NCBI RefSeq assembly: GCF_000425665.1
Contig: NZ_KE384432.1
Coordinates: 124,001-188,000, forward strand
Direction: 5' to 3'
Source of the DNA: Gemella cuniculi DSM 15828
Lineage (GTDB): Bacteria > Bacillota > Bacilli > Staphylococcales > Gemellaceae
Length of the DNA: 64,000 nucleotides
Shown here one piece after another: positions 20,014 through 29,886 of the stretch. The position numbers and the translations under genes are program-made. Numbering within the stretch: position 1 is the first letter of the stretch; every line of letters starts with the position of its first letter. A model generated the notes under the pieces. It worked only from the letters and a program-made list of their open reading frames with translations, ran no database searches and had not been told where the DNA came from.

Positions 20014-22680
20014 CTACTCCCCCTCCTCATTTAATTTTTTCTGAAGTTCGTATAGAAGATTAAATGCTTCAAAAGGTGTTGTTTCCAAAAAGTTTATATT
20101 CTCTAACTTTTCTTTTATGTACTTAAATTTTTCATTATTTCCTTCTAAATCTAATTGAAGTTTTGCATATACCTTTTTACTATCTTGTAATTTCTCTGTA
20201 ATTGTATTGTTAGTTTTCTTTTCTTCAATATTTTTTAGTTTTGTTTTTTCTGTTGCATTGTTATTTATTTTCTGAATATTAACTTTATTACTATCTTTAA
20301 GATTTAATTGTTTTTCTTTAATTCTAATTAAGTCTTCTTTTCCTATGATACCATTTTCTAATTCCTTTAATATATCGCTAGCACCTGTTATCACTTCTTC
20401 AGGAAGATGAGCAAGTTTAGCAACATGTATACCATAACTTTTTTCTATAGGGCCTTCATTAATTTTATAAAGAAAAATTAATTCTCCATGATCTTCTTTT
20501 GCAGAAACATGGATATTTTTTATACCTTGAGTCTTATTTTCTAATTTTGTTAACTCATGATAATGCGTTGAAAATAAAGTTTTACATTTAATTGTATTAT
20601 TTATGTACTCAAGTATTGATTGAGCAAGAGCGATTCCATCATAAGTTGACGTACCACGACCTATTTCATCAAAAATTAAAAGAGAGTTTGAGGTAGATTC
20701 AACCAACGCATTTTTCGCCTCTATCATCTCAACCATAAATGTTGATTTTCCACCAGCAAGATCATCACTAGCACCTATTCGAGTGAAAATTTTATCAAAT
20801 ATTGGAAGATTAGCAGATGTTGCTGGTACAAATGATCCGATTTGTGCCAAAATTACTATCAATGCAAGTTGTCTCATATAGGTTGATTTTCCCGACATAT
20901 TCGGTCCTGTTATTAACAAAATATTATCTTTACTTTCTACTTTGCAATCATTACTTATATAACTATCGGCACTAACATTCCTTTCTACTATAGGATGCCT
21001 TCCTTCTATTATGTTTATAATATTATTATCATTAAACTCAGGTTTTACATATCCATACTCTTCTGCCACATCTGAAAGTGAAACAAAGACATCAATATCA
21101 CTTAGTGTGCTTGCAACTTTTTGAAGTCGTGGAATAAAATTATAAATTTTTGCTTTTACATCTTGGAATAATTTTAGTTCTAATTCTTCTATTTTTGCCT
21201 TTGAATTAACTATATGCTCTTCTACTTCTTTCAACTCTTCTGAGATAAATCTCTCACAATTTGATAAAGTCTGTTTCCTGTGATAACCAAACTCTGTTGG
21301 ATCTATATTTTTTAGTCCAACTTTAGTAATTTCAATAAAATAACCAAAAATTTTGTTATAACCTATTTTTAAGTTTTTTATACCTGTTCTATTTTTTTCA
21401 CGCTCTTCTATTTCTAGAAGGATTTTGTTACCATTTTTACTAGCATTTTTATAACCATCTAACTCTTCATTAAATCCTTGCTTGATAACATCTCCTTCTT
21501 TTACAGTTTGCCCAGCTTCTTCATGAATAGTTAATTCTAAATATTCATAGAGGTCTGTTAATTCATCTATATTTTTTGCAATTTCCACTAGTTTCTTAGA
21601 ATCAAAGCTAAGCAATAAATTTTTTATATTTGGAATTTGTTCCAAAGTCTTTTTCAAATTAAGCAATTCTTTAGGACTTACTATGTTATAAGAAACTTTA
21701 GTTGCTATTCTTTCTAAATCATAAACTTCTTTTAAATAAGTTTTTACATCTGCTTTTTCAAAATAATGCTTAACAAAATCTTCCACTATCTCCTGACGAG
21801 TTTTTATCGCTGATATATTCAATAATGGATTTTCTAACCAGTTTTTTAATTTTCTAGAACCTGCCGCTGTAGAAGTCTTATCTATTATACTAAGTAAAGA
21901 ACCCTTTTTACCTCCATTAGACATATTTTGTGTTACTTCTAAATTCCTTATAGAATAATTCGTCATATAAACAAATTTATCTTTAAAATATATTTCAAAA
22001 TCCTTTAAACTTGATATATCTTTATTTTGTGTTTTTTCTATGTAGTCTAATAAAATATTACAACATAATTTCAAATTTTTATCATTTAAATTATCAGTTT
22101 TTTCTTTTTCTATATTTTCATCAAGTTCTACTTCTGTTACATAGGCTGAAACATCTAACTTTTGGCTATTGATACTTATAACTTCTTTTATATTATTTTT
22201 CAAAATTTCATCTTGCAAATCTTCCATTGTTTTCAAAATTGTACAACGACTATCTCCAGTCATAATATCACAAAATGAAAAATAAATATTATTATCCTTT
22301 ACATATGCACTTCCCAAAAAATTATTTTCATCATAATTTTTATAATTCATATAGGTACCTGGAGTTATTACCTGAACAACTTTTCGTTCAACTATCTTTC
22401 CTTGACCAGGTTCTGATACTTGTTCACAGATTGCTACTTTGTATCCATTATTAACTAAGGTATCAATATACCCTGCTGAAGAGTGGAATGGAACACCACA
22501 CATTGGAATTTTCTCTGCTCCTCCATCTCTTCCAGTTAGCGTTATTTCCAAAATTTTTGACGCACGAATCGCATCATCAAAAAATAATTCATAAAAATCC
22601 CCAAGACGATAAAATAAAAACATGTCTTGATAATCTTTTTTTATTTTTAAATATTGTTCCACCATTGGTGTGTATTTCAT
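20014..22680 (-). CDS. mutS: DNA mismatch repair protein MutS
   Basis: Mismatch-recognition ATPase, 888 residues. The N-terminal mismatch-binding domain has the conserved FYRLGDFYELFFDDA (about 23-37). The C-terminal ATPase has Walker A GPNMSGKSTYMRQ, then IFTRIGASDDLAGGKSTFMVEM and Walker B FDEIGRGTSTYDG. A Lys/Asn-rich linker near 800 separates the ATPase from the tetramerisation tail. mutL begins 4 bases after the stop. Confidence 0.98.
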   Translation of the reverse strand: MKYTPMVEQYLKIKKDYQDMFLFYRLGDFYELFFDDAIRASKILEITLTGRDGGAEKIPMCGVPFHSSAGYIDTLVNNGYKVAICEQVSEPGQGKIVERKVVQVITPGTYMNYKNYDENNFLGSAYVKDNNIYFSFCDIMTGDSRCTILKTMEDLQDEILKNNIKEVISINSQKLDVSAYVTEVELDENIEKEKTDNLNDKNLKLCCNILLDYIEKTQNKDISSLKDFEIYFKDKFVYMTNYSIRNLEVTQNMSNGGKKGSLLSIIDKTSTAAGSRKLKNWLENPLLNISAIKTRQEIVEDFVKHYFEKADVKTYLKEVYDLERIATKVSYNIVSPKELLNLKKTLEQIPNIKNLLLSFDSKKLVEIAKNIDELTDLYEYLELTIHEEAGQTVKEGDVIKQGFNEELDGYKNASKNGNKILLEIEEREKNRTGIKNLKIGYNKIFGYFIEITKVGLKNIDPTEFGYHRKQTLSNCERFISEELKEVEEHIVNSKAKIEELELKLFQDVKAKIYNFIPRLQKVASTLSDIDVFVSLSDVAEEYGYVKPEFNDNNIINIIEGRHPIVERNVSADSYISNDCKVESKDNILLITGPNMSGKSTYMRQLALIVILAQIGSFVPATSANLPIFDKIFTRIGASDDLAGGKSTFMVEMIEAKNALVESTSNSLLIFDEIGRGTSTYDGIALAQSILEYINNTIKCKTLFSTHYHELTKLENKTQGIKNIHVSAKEDHGELIFLYKINEGPIEKSYGIHVAKLAHLPEEVITGASDILKELENGIIGKEDLIRIKEKQLNLKDSNKVNIQKINNNATEKTKLKNIEEKKTNNTITEKLQDSKKVYAKLQLDLEGNNEKFKYIKEKLENINFLETTPFEAFNLLYELQKKLNEEGE

Positions 22681-22863
22681 TCAATCAAACCTTTCTTTTT
22701 TATTTTATACATTTCTACTTATAAAAGTACTTCTTTTATTTCCAATTTAATAATGTGTAGCTAAGAGGATCTAACTCACCTTAAGTAAATGTATTTAGTT
22801 TATTCCTCTCCACAATAAATATTAACAACTTAATACTTAAAAAATTATTATTTATTATTTTAA

Positions 22864-22892
22864 TTGCTTATCTTTTTTTCTTATTGTATAAT
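22864..22892 (+). promoter_or_regulatory. Promoter of the SEDS gene
   Basis: TTGCTT (22864-22869), a 17-base spacer, TATAAT (22887-22892). The expected start is almost at the Shine-Dalgarno AAAGGAG (22899-22905), giving a very short leader. Confidence 0.6.
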
Positions 22893-22912
22893 TACAACAA
22901 AGGAGTTGTATT

Positions 22913-24181
22913 ATGCTAGATTTTATAAAAAATAAAATTAATTTATCAATACTAATTTTTTATTTTATATTCGCTTTTTCTAGCCTTATTTTTATATTGC
23001 TAGCTGAATATAACAATAACCATACACCTACATTATTCCTTAAACAATTTATATTTTATATAATAGGTTTAGTAATAATTTATTTACTACAAAAAATTCC
23101 TATTAACTATATAGAAAAATTTTCTTTAGCATTTTACTTGTTTTCTCTGATACTTTTGGTTGGAATATTCTTAGTTTCTACTAATTTAGCACCAGTTGTT
23201 AACGGAGCAAGAAGTTGGTATAACTTTAGAATATTTACACTACAACCATCAGAATTTGCAAAAATAGCTACAGTAGGAATGATTAGCTTGTTAATAAAAG
23301 AAAAAAATTTCAAGGAAAATAGTGATCCTATTAAACTATTAAAAATATTATTAATAGTTGCACTTCCTTTTGTTTTGATTCTTAAAGAAAACGACTTAGG
23401 AAATGGATTATTCTTTATATTTTTATTCTTAGGTTTAGTATTTTTAGTTAGTACCCATAAAAAAACTTTATTCAATATTTATTCTGTGGTACTAGCTGGA
23501 TTAGCTATTATTATTTTGGCGGCACTATACTTTCCAAAACTATTATCACTTGTTGGAATAAAAAGCTATCAACTAAATAGAATATTATCTTGGTTAAATC
23601 CTGAGGCCTATAAATTAGACTATTCTTACCAAATTACTCAAGTTTTAAATGAAATTAAACTTGGTGGTCTAACTGGAACTTTTGTTAAAAATAAAAACTA
23701 TATTGATGAACAATTTAATGATTTTATTTTTTCTATAGTTGCTAAAAATTTTGGATTTATAGGTGCGTTTTTCTTCCTAATATTATTTTTTATTTTCATA
23801 TTGAGATTATTCAATATTGTTAAAAAATGTGAACAAGGTAATTATAGTTACTATTTTATCTTACTATCAATATGTAGTTTTTGTTTCTCATTTTTTACTA
23901 ATATTTTCTCAACACTTAGTATTATTCCAGTTATTGGAATTAGTATGCCATTTATTAGTTATGGTGGTAGTTCTCTTATAGCTAACAGCATACTTTTAGG
24001 AATAATTATAAAAATAAATGCTACAATACACGAAGAATATCTAGAAGATGAATATTATTATGAAAGCTACGATAATAGCCATGATGATAGTTATAATGAA
24101 GAACCACAAGAACGTCCATATAGTCGTAGTAAACGTAAAAATAATAATAATAGATATTACAATGATTATAGTAATGAATAA
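22913..24181 (+). CDS. SEDS-family peptidoglycan glycosyltransferase (RodA/FtsW type)
   Basis: Polytopic cell-wall polymerase of 422 residues with about ten helices. SEDS hallmarks are NGARSWYNF-x6-QPSEFAK (about 97-117), NDLGNG (160-165), and the extracellular loop containing the putative catalytic Asp270 (FNDFIFS). Near the C-terminal helices comes ISMPFISYGGSSLIAN. The loop resembles RodA more than FtsW. The last 50 residues are an unusual Asp/Glu/Tyr/Asn tail. RodA versus FtsW is not settled by the sequence. Confidence 0.9.
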   Translation: MLDFIKNKINLSILIFYFIFAFSSLIFILLAEYNNNHTPTLFLKQFIFYIIGLVIIYLLQKIPINYIEKFSLAFYLFSLILLVGIFLVSTNLAPVVNGARSWYNFRIFTLQPSEFAKIATVGMISLLIKEKNFKENSDPIKLLKILLIVALPFVLILKENDLGNGLFFIFLFLGLVFLVSTHKKTLFNIYSVVLAGLAIIILAALYFPKLLSLVGIKSYQLNRILSWLNPEAYKLDYSYQITQVLNEIKLGGLTGTFVKNKNYIDEQFNDFIFSIVAKNFGFIGAFFFLILFFIFILRLFNIVKKCEQGNYSYYFILLSICSFCFSFFTNIFSTLSIIPVIGISMPFISYGGSSLIANSILLGIIIKINATIHEEYLEDEYYYESYDNSHDDSYNEEPQERPYSRSKRKNNNNRYYNDYSNE

Positions 24182-24198
24182 TTATAAAACTTTATTTA

Positions 24199-24230
24199 CG
24201 AGGAGCAGAAAAACTCTGCCCTCGTTCTTT
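24199..24230 (+). terminator. Terminator after the SEDS gene
   Basis: Hairpin ACGAGG-A-GCAG/CTGC-CCTCGT with a short loop, followed by TTCTTTTCTTATTTTC. It also lies next to the converging M42 peptidase stop. Confidence 0.75.
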
Positions 24231-24232
24231 TC

Positions 24233-25294
24233 TTATTTTCTTACATCTTCAATAAATTTTTCATCAATACTTTCTATCAATTTTTCTAAAATACTCTTGG
24301 CTGCATAATAATCTCGCATATCAAAAATAGAATTATGTGTATGAATGTATCTGGCACAAATACCAATTACTGCTGTAGGTATACCCACTAATGATTGATG
24401 AATATTTCCACCATCAGTTCCTCCAGGTGATGTGAAATATTGATATTTAATATTATTTTCTTCCGCTATTTTTACTAATTTTTCACGCATATTAGGACGA
24501 AGAACCATAGTTCTATCTACTAATCTTACCAAAAAGCCTTCACCTAAGCGACCATTACTCATAGCAGAACCATCCATATCATTCGCTGGACTACAGTCAA
24601 CAACAAAACAAATATCAGGTTTAATCATGTTAGCAGCTATTCGTGCTCCCCTTAAACCTACTTCTTCTTGCACTGTTGCACAAACTACTAGATTAATATC
24701 CAATTCTCTACCTGAAAATTCTTCTAGTATTTCTGTGATAATGACACATCCGTACCTATTATCGACTGCCTTAGTCATAATTCTATTTTCTGTTAATTTT
24801 TCAAAAGTAGTTTTAGGAGTTACAAAAGCTCCCTCTCTGATTCCCATGGCAATAACTTCTTCTCTTGAACTTGCTCCAAGATCAATAGTCATTTCACTAA
24901 TTTTTACATTTTGTGCCACACCTGCTGTAAAATGTTTAGGTATTGAACCAATAACTCCTGTAAATTTTTTCCCTTCATATGAAGTTACTGTAAAAGTTTG
25001 TGCAAGTAAGACATCCTCCCTAAAACCACCTAATGGTTCAAATTTTAAAAATCCATTTGGTAAGATTTTTGTAACAATAAAACCTACTTCATCCATATGT
25101 GCCGCTATCATGACAGTTTTTGCATTTTCTTTTTTTGATTTTTTAATTGCGTAAATACCACCAAGGTTATCATACTTAATTTCATCAGCATACTTAGATA
25201 AATTTTCTTCTAAATATTTAGAAATTTCATTTTCAAATCCTGATGCTCCATCTAGCATAGTCAACTCTTCAAATCTTTTCATTGATTTACTCAT
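24233..25294 (-). CDS. M42-family aminopeptidase (glutamyl aminopeptidase/endoglucanase-like)
   Basis: Dinuclear metal aminopeptidase of 353 residues. Metal and catalytic residues of the family are visible: His66 and Asp68 (AAHMDEVGF), AVDNRYG near 182, the Glu pair in VQEEVGLRGA near 214, Asp in FVVDCSPA near 238, and His near the C-terminus (ARYIHTHNS). Members are often misannotated as cellulase M. It probably degrades peptides in the cytosol. A small membrane-anchored gene lies 2 bases upstream. Confidence 0.93.
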   Translation of the reverse strand: MSKSMKRFEELTMLDGASGFENEISKYLEENLSKYADEIKYDNLGGIYAIKKSKKENAKTVMIAAHMDEVGFIVTKILPNGFLKFEPLGGFREDVLLAQTFTVTSYEGKKFTGVIGSIPKHFTAGVAQNVKISEMTIDLGASSREEVIAMGIREGAFVTPKTTFEKLTENRIMTKAVDNRYGCVIITEILEEFSGRELDINLVVCATVQEEVGLRGARIAANMIKPDICFVVDCSPANDMDGSAMSNGRLGEGFLVRLVDRTMVLRPNMREKLVKIAEENNIKYQYFTSPGGTDGGNIHQSLVGIPTAVIGICARYIHTHNSIFDMRDYYAAKSILEKLIESIDEKFIEDVRK

Positions 25295-25296
25295 TT

Positions 25297-25566
25297 TTAT
25301 ACCTCTTTTATATATTCTATCTGTTGATTATTTTTATCAAATTTCACTTCATAACTTATCCCTTTATTATCAAAGTAGAACATTAAATATGTATTTTCCT
25401 TTAAATTTAATGTATAACTATCTTTTACATCATACCCAAGTGCAATAAGATTGTTTCTACATTTATCTATATGACTATTATCATATTCTATTTCTTCACT
25501 TTTTTTATAGCAATAATAAACCGCACTCATTACTGCTAGTGGTATCAAAATTTTTCTAACTTTCAT
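25297..25566 (-). CDS. Small membrane-anchored protein of unknown function
   Basis: 89 residues: a basic N-terminus, one hydrophobic segment (about 5-20), then a charged extracellular or cytoplasmic domain rich in Asp, Asn and Tyr. I recognise no family. It sits tightly between korB and the M42 peptidase (gaps of 12 and 2 bases), so it is probably cotranscribed. GAGGTTGAATT precedes the ATG. Confidence 0.7.
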   Translation of the reverse strand: MKVRKILIPLAVMSAVYYCYKKSEEIEYDNSHIDKCRNNLIALGYDVKDSYTLNLKENTYLMFYFDNKGISYEVKFDKNNQQIEYIKEV

Positions 25567-25578
25567 AATTCAACCTCT

Positions 25579-26451
25579 TTACCTAAATTCATCACATAGG
25601 CTATTAAACATTTCTTGATTAAATGTTAAGTCTTGATGTGCTAATGGTTTTTCTATGTCGTAATTTTTTAATATAGTTTCATACTTTGGCTTCTTATCAT
25701 TTTTGTAAATAATCCCTGTAACCAAATCATTATATTCTTCTAAAATCCTAAATGCTTCTAATTTATTAGTGTTGTCATAGCCCTCTATATCTTCTATTTT
25801 TGTTAAATTTTCCTTATACCACTCTGGTGTATTTTTATAGTTATAAGTTTTACATGGGCTAAAAACATTTACCAATGAGAAACCTTCATGTTGGATTGCT
25901 TCTTCAAAAATATTCATTAATTGTTTTATATCACCAGTAAATGCTTGTGCTAGGAAGGTAACTTCACACGAAAGTGCAATTTTCATAGCTGATAATGGCT
26001 TTTCCATAACTCCATCCACTGTTGTTGTAGTTATCAAACCTTCATCAGATTTTGGTGACATTTGACCTTTTGTCAAAGCATAAAGTTGATTATCCATTAC
26101 TACATAAGTCATGTTAACATTACGTTTCATTGCATGAACTGCATGACCTATACCAATTGCATAACCATCACCATCTCCACCCATAGCAAAAACAGTTAAA
26201 TCTTGATTTGCTAGTTTTATTCCTTGGGCAACTGGTAAACTTCTTCCATGAAGTCCTTGAACTCCATATGCTTTTGTGTATCCACTAATTTTTCCTGAAC
26301 AACCTATTCCAGCAGAGATAACAACATTTTCTGGTGCTATACCCAAATTAACCACAGCTCTTTGAATTCCTGCTAATACAGAATAATCTCCACAGCCTGC
26401 ACACCAGTCAGGTTTAACATCGTTTCTATAATCTTTCAATGTTACCTTCAT
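25579..26451 (-). CDS. korB: 2-oxoacid:ferredoxin oxidoreductase, beta subunit
   Basis: Thiamine-diphosphate subunit that oxidatively decarboxylates a 2-oxoacid (by homology 2-oxoglutarate) to the acyl-CoA with ferredoxin as electron acceptor. It has 290 residues. WCAGCG gives two Cys ligands (Cys17, Cys20) of the 4Fe-4S cluster, and a further CSGKISGYT follows. The TPP motif MGGDGDGYAIG-x12-N is near 91-115. It pairs with the fused alpha subunit encoded one base upstream. Confidence 0.93.
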   Translation of the reverse strand: MKVTLKDYRNDVKPDWCAGCGDYSVLAGIQRAVVNLGIAPENVVISAGIGCSGKISGYTKAYGVQGLHGRSLPVAQGIKLANQDLTVFAMGGDGDGYAIGIGHAVHAMKRNVNMTYVVMDNQLYALTKGQMSPKSDEGLITTTTVDGVMEKPLSAMKIALSCEVTFLAQAFTGDIKQLMNIFEEAIQHEGFSLVNVFSPCKTYNYKNTPEWYKENLTKIEDIEGYDNTNKLEAFRILEEYNDLVTGIIYKNDKKPKYETILKNYDIEKPLAHQDLTFNQEMFNSLCDEFR

Positions 26452-26452
26452 A

Positions 26453-28195
26453 TTATTTCTCCTCCTCTAACAGTTGTTCTATAAGTTGATGTGTATAATA
26501 TATATCACCATCATATTTCAATAAACTACTGATTTTATCAGAATTATGGTATTTACTAGCTATCACAGTGCGTAGCTGTTTATTATGATTATGCTCCACT
26601 ATATAAACTTTTCTATATTTATCAAATTGATCTTTTATTTCCTGAACCACCGGATAAATTTGTCTTAAGTGCATAGTGTCAATTTTCATACCTTGTTCTT
26701 TTAATTCTTTTGCAGCCTTATTTAAACTACCATATGTTGAGTTTACACCAACTAAAAGAATATCTTTCTCATCATTGTATTCATTCAGAATAAATGGTTT
26801 TTTTATAAATGCTGTTTCAATTTTTTCCGATCTTTTTTCTTTTTGTTTTTTTGTATTTGTTTTAACTTCAGAAGGTAATCCTATTATCGAATGCTCATAA
26901 CTATTGGCATTATGTATTCCTCCCTTTTGCCCTGGAATGGTTCTTTCTGATACTAAAGATTCTACACCATATCGTTTAAAATAAATTATATTTTCCTCTG
27001 TTATTTCTTCTTGAGTTAATAGTTTTCCTCTATCAATCTCCACCTTCTCAAAATCAAAATTTGGAACTGTCTGCTTATTCATACCTAGTTGTAAGTCCAT
27101 AAGAACGATCACTGGAGTTTGATATTTTTCCGCCATATTAAACGCATCTATCATAATATAAAAACAATCTTCCACCGTTGTTGGTGCTAAAACAATTCTT
27201 GAAGCATCTCCCGTTCCTCCATAAACCGCATGAAAAATATCAGATTGTTCAATTTTTGTTGGAAGACCAGATGATGGACCTCCACGTTGAACATCCACTA
27301 AAACAACAGGCTGTTCAGCCATAACTCCCATCCCTAAAAACTCTGTCATGAGAGAAATCCCTGGTCCAGACGTTGCTGTCATTGCTCTTACTCCTGCAAA
27401 ATTTGCTCCAATAGCAACACCTAAGGCTGCGATTTCATCTTCTGTTTGGATATAAGCCCCTTTAACCAAAGGAAGTTTATCAAATAAATATTCCATTATC
27501 TCAGTGGCTGGTGTTATTGGATATCCCGCATACAAACGACAACCTGCAGCAAGTGCTCCAAGTCCTACAGCATGATTTCCTATAAGCCACATATTATTAT
27601 TTTTCACTTCTAATTTTTTTAAATAATATTTGTCTCCGATATTATTTTCTGTCATAAATTCCTTCATTATCTCATGACCTTTATCAAAAGCTTGAATATT
27701 TGTTTTCACAATTTCTTCTCCTTTTGATGAGAATTTTGCTGCTATCATGTTATAAAATAATTCTTTTTCAATATTTAATAGTGCCGAACAAATCCCCAAT
27801 GTTATAATATTTTTTATAATTGGAGCAGCAATCTGTTTAGCAAGATTTGTAATAGGAAAAATTGCTACAAGTCCTTTAATATTTTCTGACACATTAGGCT
27901 TTATTTTTTCGTCAACAATTATTATACTACCTTCATCTAATTCTTCTAGGTAACTATCAAGTGTAACTTGATCAAACGCAATAAGAATATCCGTTTTATA
28001 ATCAATAACATCTATTCTTTCCTCTGAAATACAAATTTTACTGTTACTATGCCCACCTTTTATCCTACTTGCAAAATCTCTTGTAGAATACATATGATAT
28101 CCAAGTGTATTAATAACAGTTGAGAAAACTTCTGTCGTTGCCTCTAAGCCTTCTCCTTGTTCTCCACCTATTTTCCATCCTAATTTATTTAACAT
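26453..28195 (-). CDS. korA: 2-oxoacid:ferredoxin oxidoreductase, fused gamma-alpha subunit
   Basis: 580 residues from ATG 28195. I took this start because AAGGAGA lies 6 bases before it; the frame also offers ATG 28219. The first 190 residues are the gamma domain (WKIGGEQGEGLEAT). The rest is the pyrimidine-binding alpha domain with AAGCRLYAGYPITPATEIME, YIQTEDEIAALGVAIGAN and ATSGPGISLMTE. Fusion of gamma and alpha is the usual KorA form. No dedicated ferredoxin or delta subunit is adjacent. Confidence 0.94.
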   Translation of the reverse strand: MLNKLGWKIGGEQGEGLEATTEVFSTVINTLGYHMYSTRDFASRIKGGHSNSKICISEERIDVIDYKTDILIAFDQVTLDSYLEELDEGSIIIVDEKIKPNVSENIKGLVAIFPITNLAKQIAAPIIKNIITLGICSALLNIEKELFYNMIAAKFSSKGEEIVKTNIQAFDKGHEIMKEFMTENNIGDKYYLKKLEVKNNNMWLIGNHAVGLGALAAGCRLYAGYPITPATEIMEYLFDKLPLVKGAYIQTEDEIAALGVAIGANFAGVRAMTATSGPGISLMTEFLGMGVMAEQPVVLVDVQRGGPSSGLPTKIEQSDIFHAVYGGTGDASRIVLAPTTVEDCFYIMIDAFNMAEKYQTPVIVLMDLQLGMNKQTVPNFDFEKVEIDRGKLLTQEEITEENIIYFKRYGVESLVSERTIPGQKGGIHNANSYEHSIIGLPSEVKTNTKKQKEKRSEKIETAFIKKPFILNEYNDEKDILLVGVNSTYGSLNKAAKELKEQGMKIDTMHLRQIYPVVQEIKDQFDKYRKVYIVEHNHNKQLRTVIASKYHNSDKISSLLKYDGDIYYTHQLIEQLLEEEK

Positions 28196-28431
28196 ACAAT
28201 CTCCTTCAATCTCTTTCATTAGAAATTTTTTGTTGATTTCTTAATACTCTATTTTATCATATTTTATAAATTTTTTCTATTGTTCATAATGTTTCTATTC
28301 TAACCATAAATTAATTTATTTCAATAATTATTTTTTCACAATACCCGTGCTTGTACTAACTATATTCTAAACATAAATCATTTTCACTTCTGTTCTATTC
28401 ATAACCGACTTAAATTTAGAATCAATTTCAT

Positions 28432-28465
28432 AATAAAAAACCCCTTACTGAATCGCTCAGTAAAG
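28432..28465 (-). terminator. Terminator after the NAD(P)-binding gene
   Basis: Minus-strand stem CTTTACTGA/TCAGTAAGG around GCGAT, followed by GGTTTTTT. It lies 23 bases past the stop of the gene at 28488. Confidence 0.85.
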
Positions 28466-28487
28466 AGTTAATTAACTTATTATCTTA

Positions 28488-29117
28488 CTATTTTGTATAA
28501 ATAGAAATTCTTTCTTTTATGTAATCACCACTATCAATTACATCAACCATAGCACTAGCATAATCTGCATAACTAACAAAACTTTCTCCATTATCATTAG
28601 TTGTAAAAACTTCTCCAGCAATAACATAATTACCTGTTTTTTCCCCATTTTCAATAAAATTAGCTGCTGGACTTACAAAAGTCCAATTTAAATTTTCTTT
28701 TGTTCGTAGAAGCGTTAATTCATCAGCTTGTGCAGTAGCTAGGGGTTTAAATTCCTCTGGAAATTCTGGTGTATCCAATAATTTCACAGTATGTGTATTA
28801 TCAATATACAAGCTACCAGCACCACCTACAACCAAAAATCTAACTTCACTATTTTCCAATAAATCAGCAAAATGTTCTATTGATTTTGAATGTAATGGTA
28901 GAGTTTCAGGAGTAAAAGCACCAAAAGCACTAACTACAACATCAAAATCTTTTAAATCTTCTTTAGTTAAATCAAATAAATCTTTTTTTATAACCTCACT
29001 TGCTTCCGAAATATTTTCCGAACGAACAACTGCTGCTACTTCATGTCCTCTTAATTTTGCTTCTTTAACTATAAGTCTTCCAGCTTTCCCATTAGCACCA
29101 ATCACTACTATTTTCAT
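28488..29117 (-). CDS. NAD(P)-binding Rossmann oxidoreductase (atypical SDR, YwnB/SDR_a5 type)
   Basis: 209 residues from ATG 29117, with GGAGG 9 bases upstream; an in-frame TTG at 29132 overlaps that site and was rejected. The N-terminal VVIGANGKAGRLIVKEA is the dinucleotide-binding motif. The SDR tyrosine motif is absent, as usual in this atypical group, whose members act as flavin or quinone reductases. The promoter side (29147-29215) carries repeated TATAGTACC/GGTATAGTTAC-like elements that could bind a regulator. Confidence 0.8.
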   Translation of the reverse strand: MKIVVIGANGKAGRLIVKEAKLRGHEVAAVVRSENISEASEVIKKDLFDLTKEDLKDFDVVVSAFGAFTPETLPLHSKSIEHFADLLENSEVRFLVVGGAGSLYIDNTHTVKLLDTPEFPEEFKPLATAQADELTLLRTKENLNWTFVSPAANFIENGEKTGNYVIAGEVFTTNDNGESFVSYADYASAMVDVIDSGDYIKERISIYTK

Positions 29118-29236
29118 TTTAATATCCTCCAAAAATTGTTATCTTACTATAGTTATATGGTACTATAACACAAAATAGTTATCAAGTATGCACTTTAATG
29201 TGGTATAGTTACTCAAAAGAAACCATTAAACACAAT

Positions 29237-29278
29237 AAAAAAAGAGTAGTAAAGTATAATAAACATCTACTACTTTTA
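29237..29278 (-). terminator. Terminator after the small membrane protein gene
   Basis: Minus-strand hairpin AAAGTAGTA...TACTACTCTTT followed by a T run; one small bulge. Confidence 0.65.
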
Positions 29279-29311
29279 TAATAATCTAATTAATAATAAT
29301 CAACCTAAGAT

Positions 29312-29665
29312 CTATTCAGCACTCTTTTTATTTTTCTTCAGTTTGCCAATTAAAAAACCCACACCTTGACCACACAAACTAAAGAATACATACCCAAGAC
29401 CATAAATAAGAATATCAAAATTCAATATAATTAAACAAGATATCAAATAAAATACGCCTATTATAATAGAGAACAGATAACTAAAATCGTCTTTATTATA
29501 TGCATATAAGAATGATATAAAAAAGCTAATAACCGGATACATAAAAATAAGTAATAAAATTATCATTCCAGATTTATTGGATATAAAATAAGAGCAAAGA
29601 GGTAGTATTATAAATAAAAAGAAAGAAAAAATTAAGTATGGTACTTTTTCTAAAAACTTCTTCAT
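29312..29665 (-). CDS. Small integral membrane protein of unknown function
   Basis: 117 residues with four hydrophobic segments (about 9-28, 33-53, 61-80, 82-103) and a lysine-rich C-terminus after a GxGxGFLIGKL motif. I recognise no family. AGGAGG precedes the ATG and a terminator follows, so it is a complete monocistronic gene. Confidence 0.7.
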   Translation of the reverse strand: MKKFLEKVPYLIFSFFLFIILPLCSYFISNKSGMIILLLIFMYPVISFFISFLYAYNKDDFSYLFSIIIGVFYLISCLIILNFDILIYGLGYVFFSLCGQGVGFLIGKLKKNKKSAE

Positions 29666-29886
29666 GTTAATCCTCCTAAATATAGTGTTATTCTACCATA
29701 TATTTCAATAAAAAACAAATGGTCAGTAAATAATTTTATTTTTTCTTTTTCAACCCTTAAATTTAATATAAACATACTATTATCTAAACGTATTATTTCT
29801 CTTAATAATTAAATCTTACAAAAGTTTGAAATAGTTTTCATAGTATGATATTATAATTCTAGTAGTAAATGAAAGGGGATAACGAA

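Noticed and set aside
24627..25154. 175-codon plus-strand frame opposite the M42 peptidase
   Set aside because: Shadow of a conserved gene; no ribosome site.
29147..29215. Repeated TATAGTACC-like elements upstream of the atypical SDR gene as a defined operator
   Set aside because: Copies are short and imperfect and no regulator gene is adjacent; mentioned in the gene entry only.
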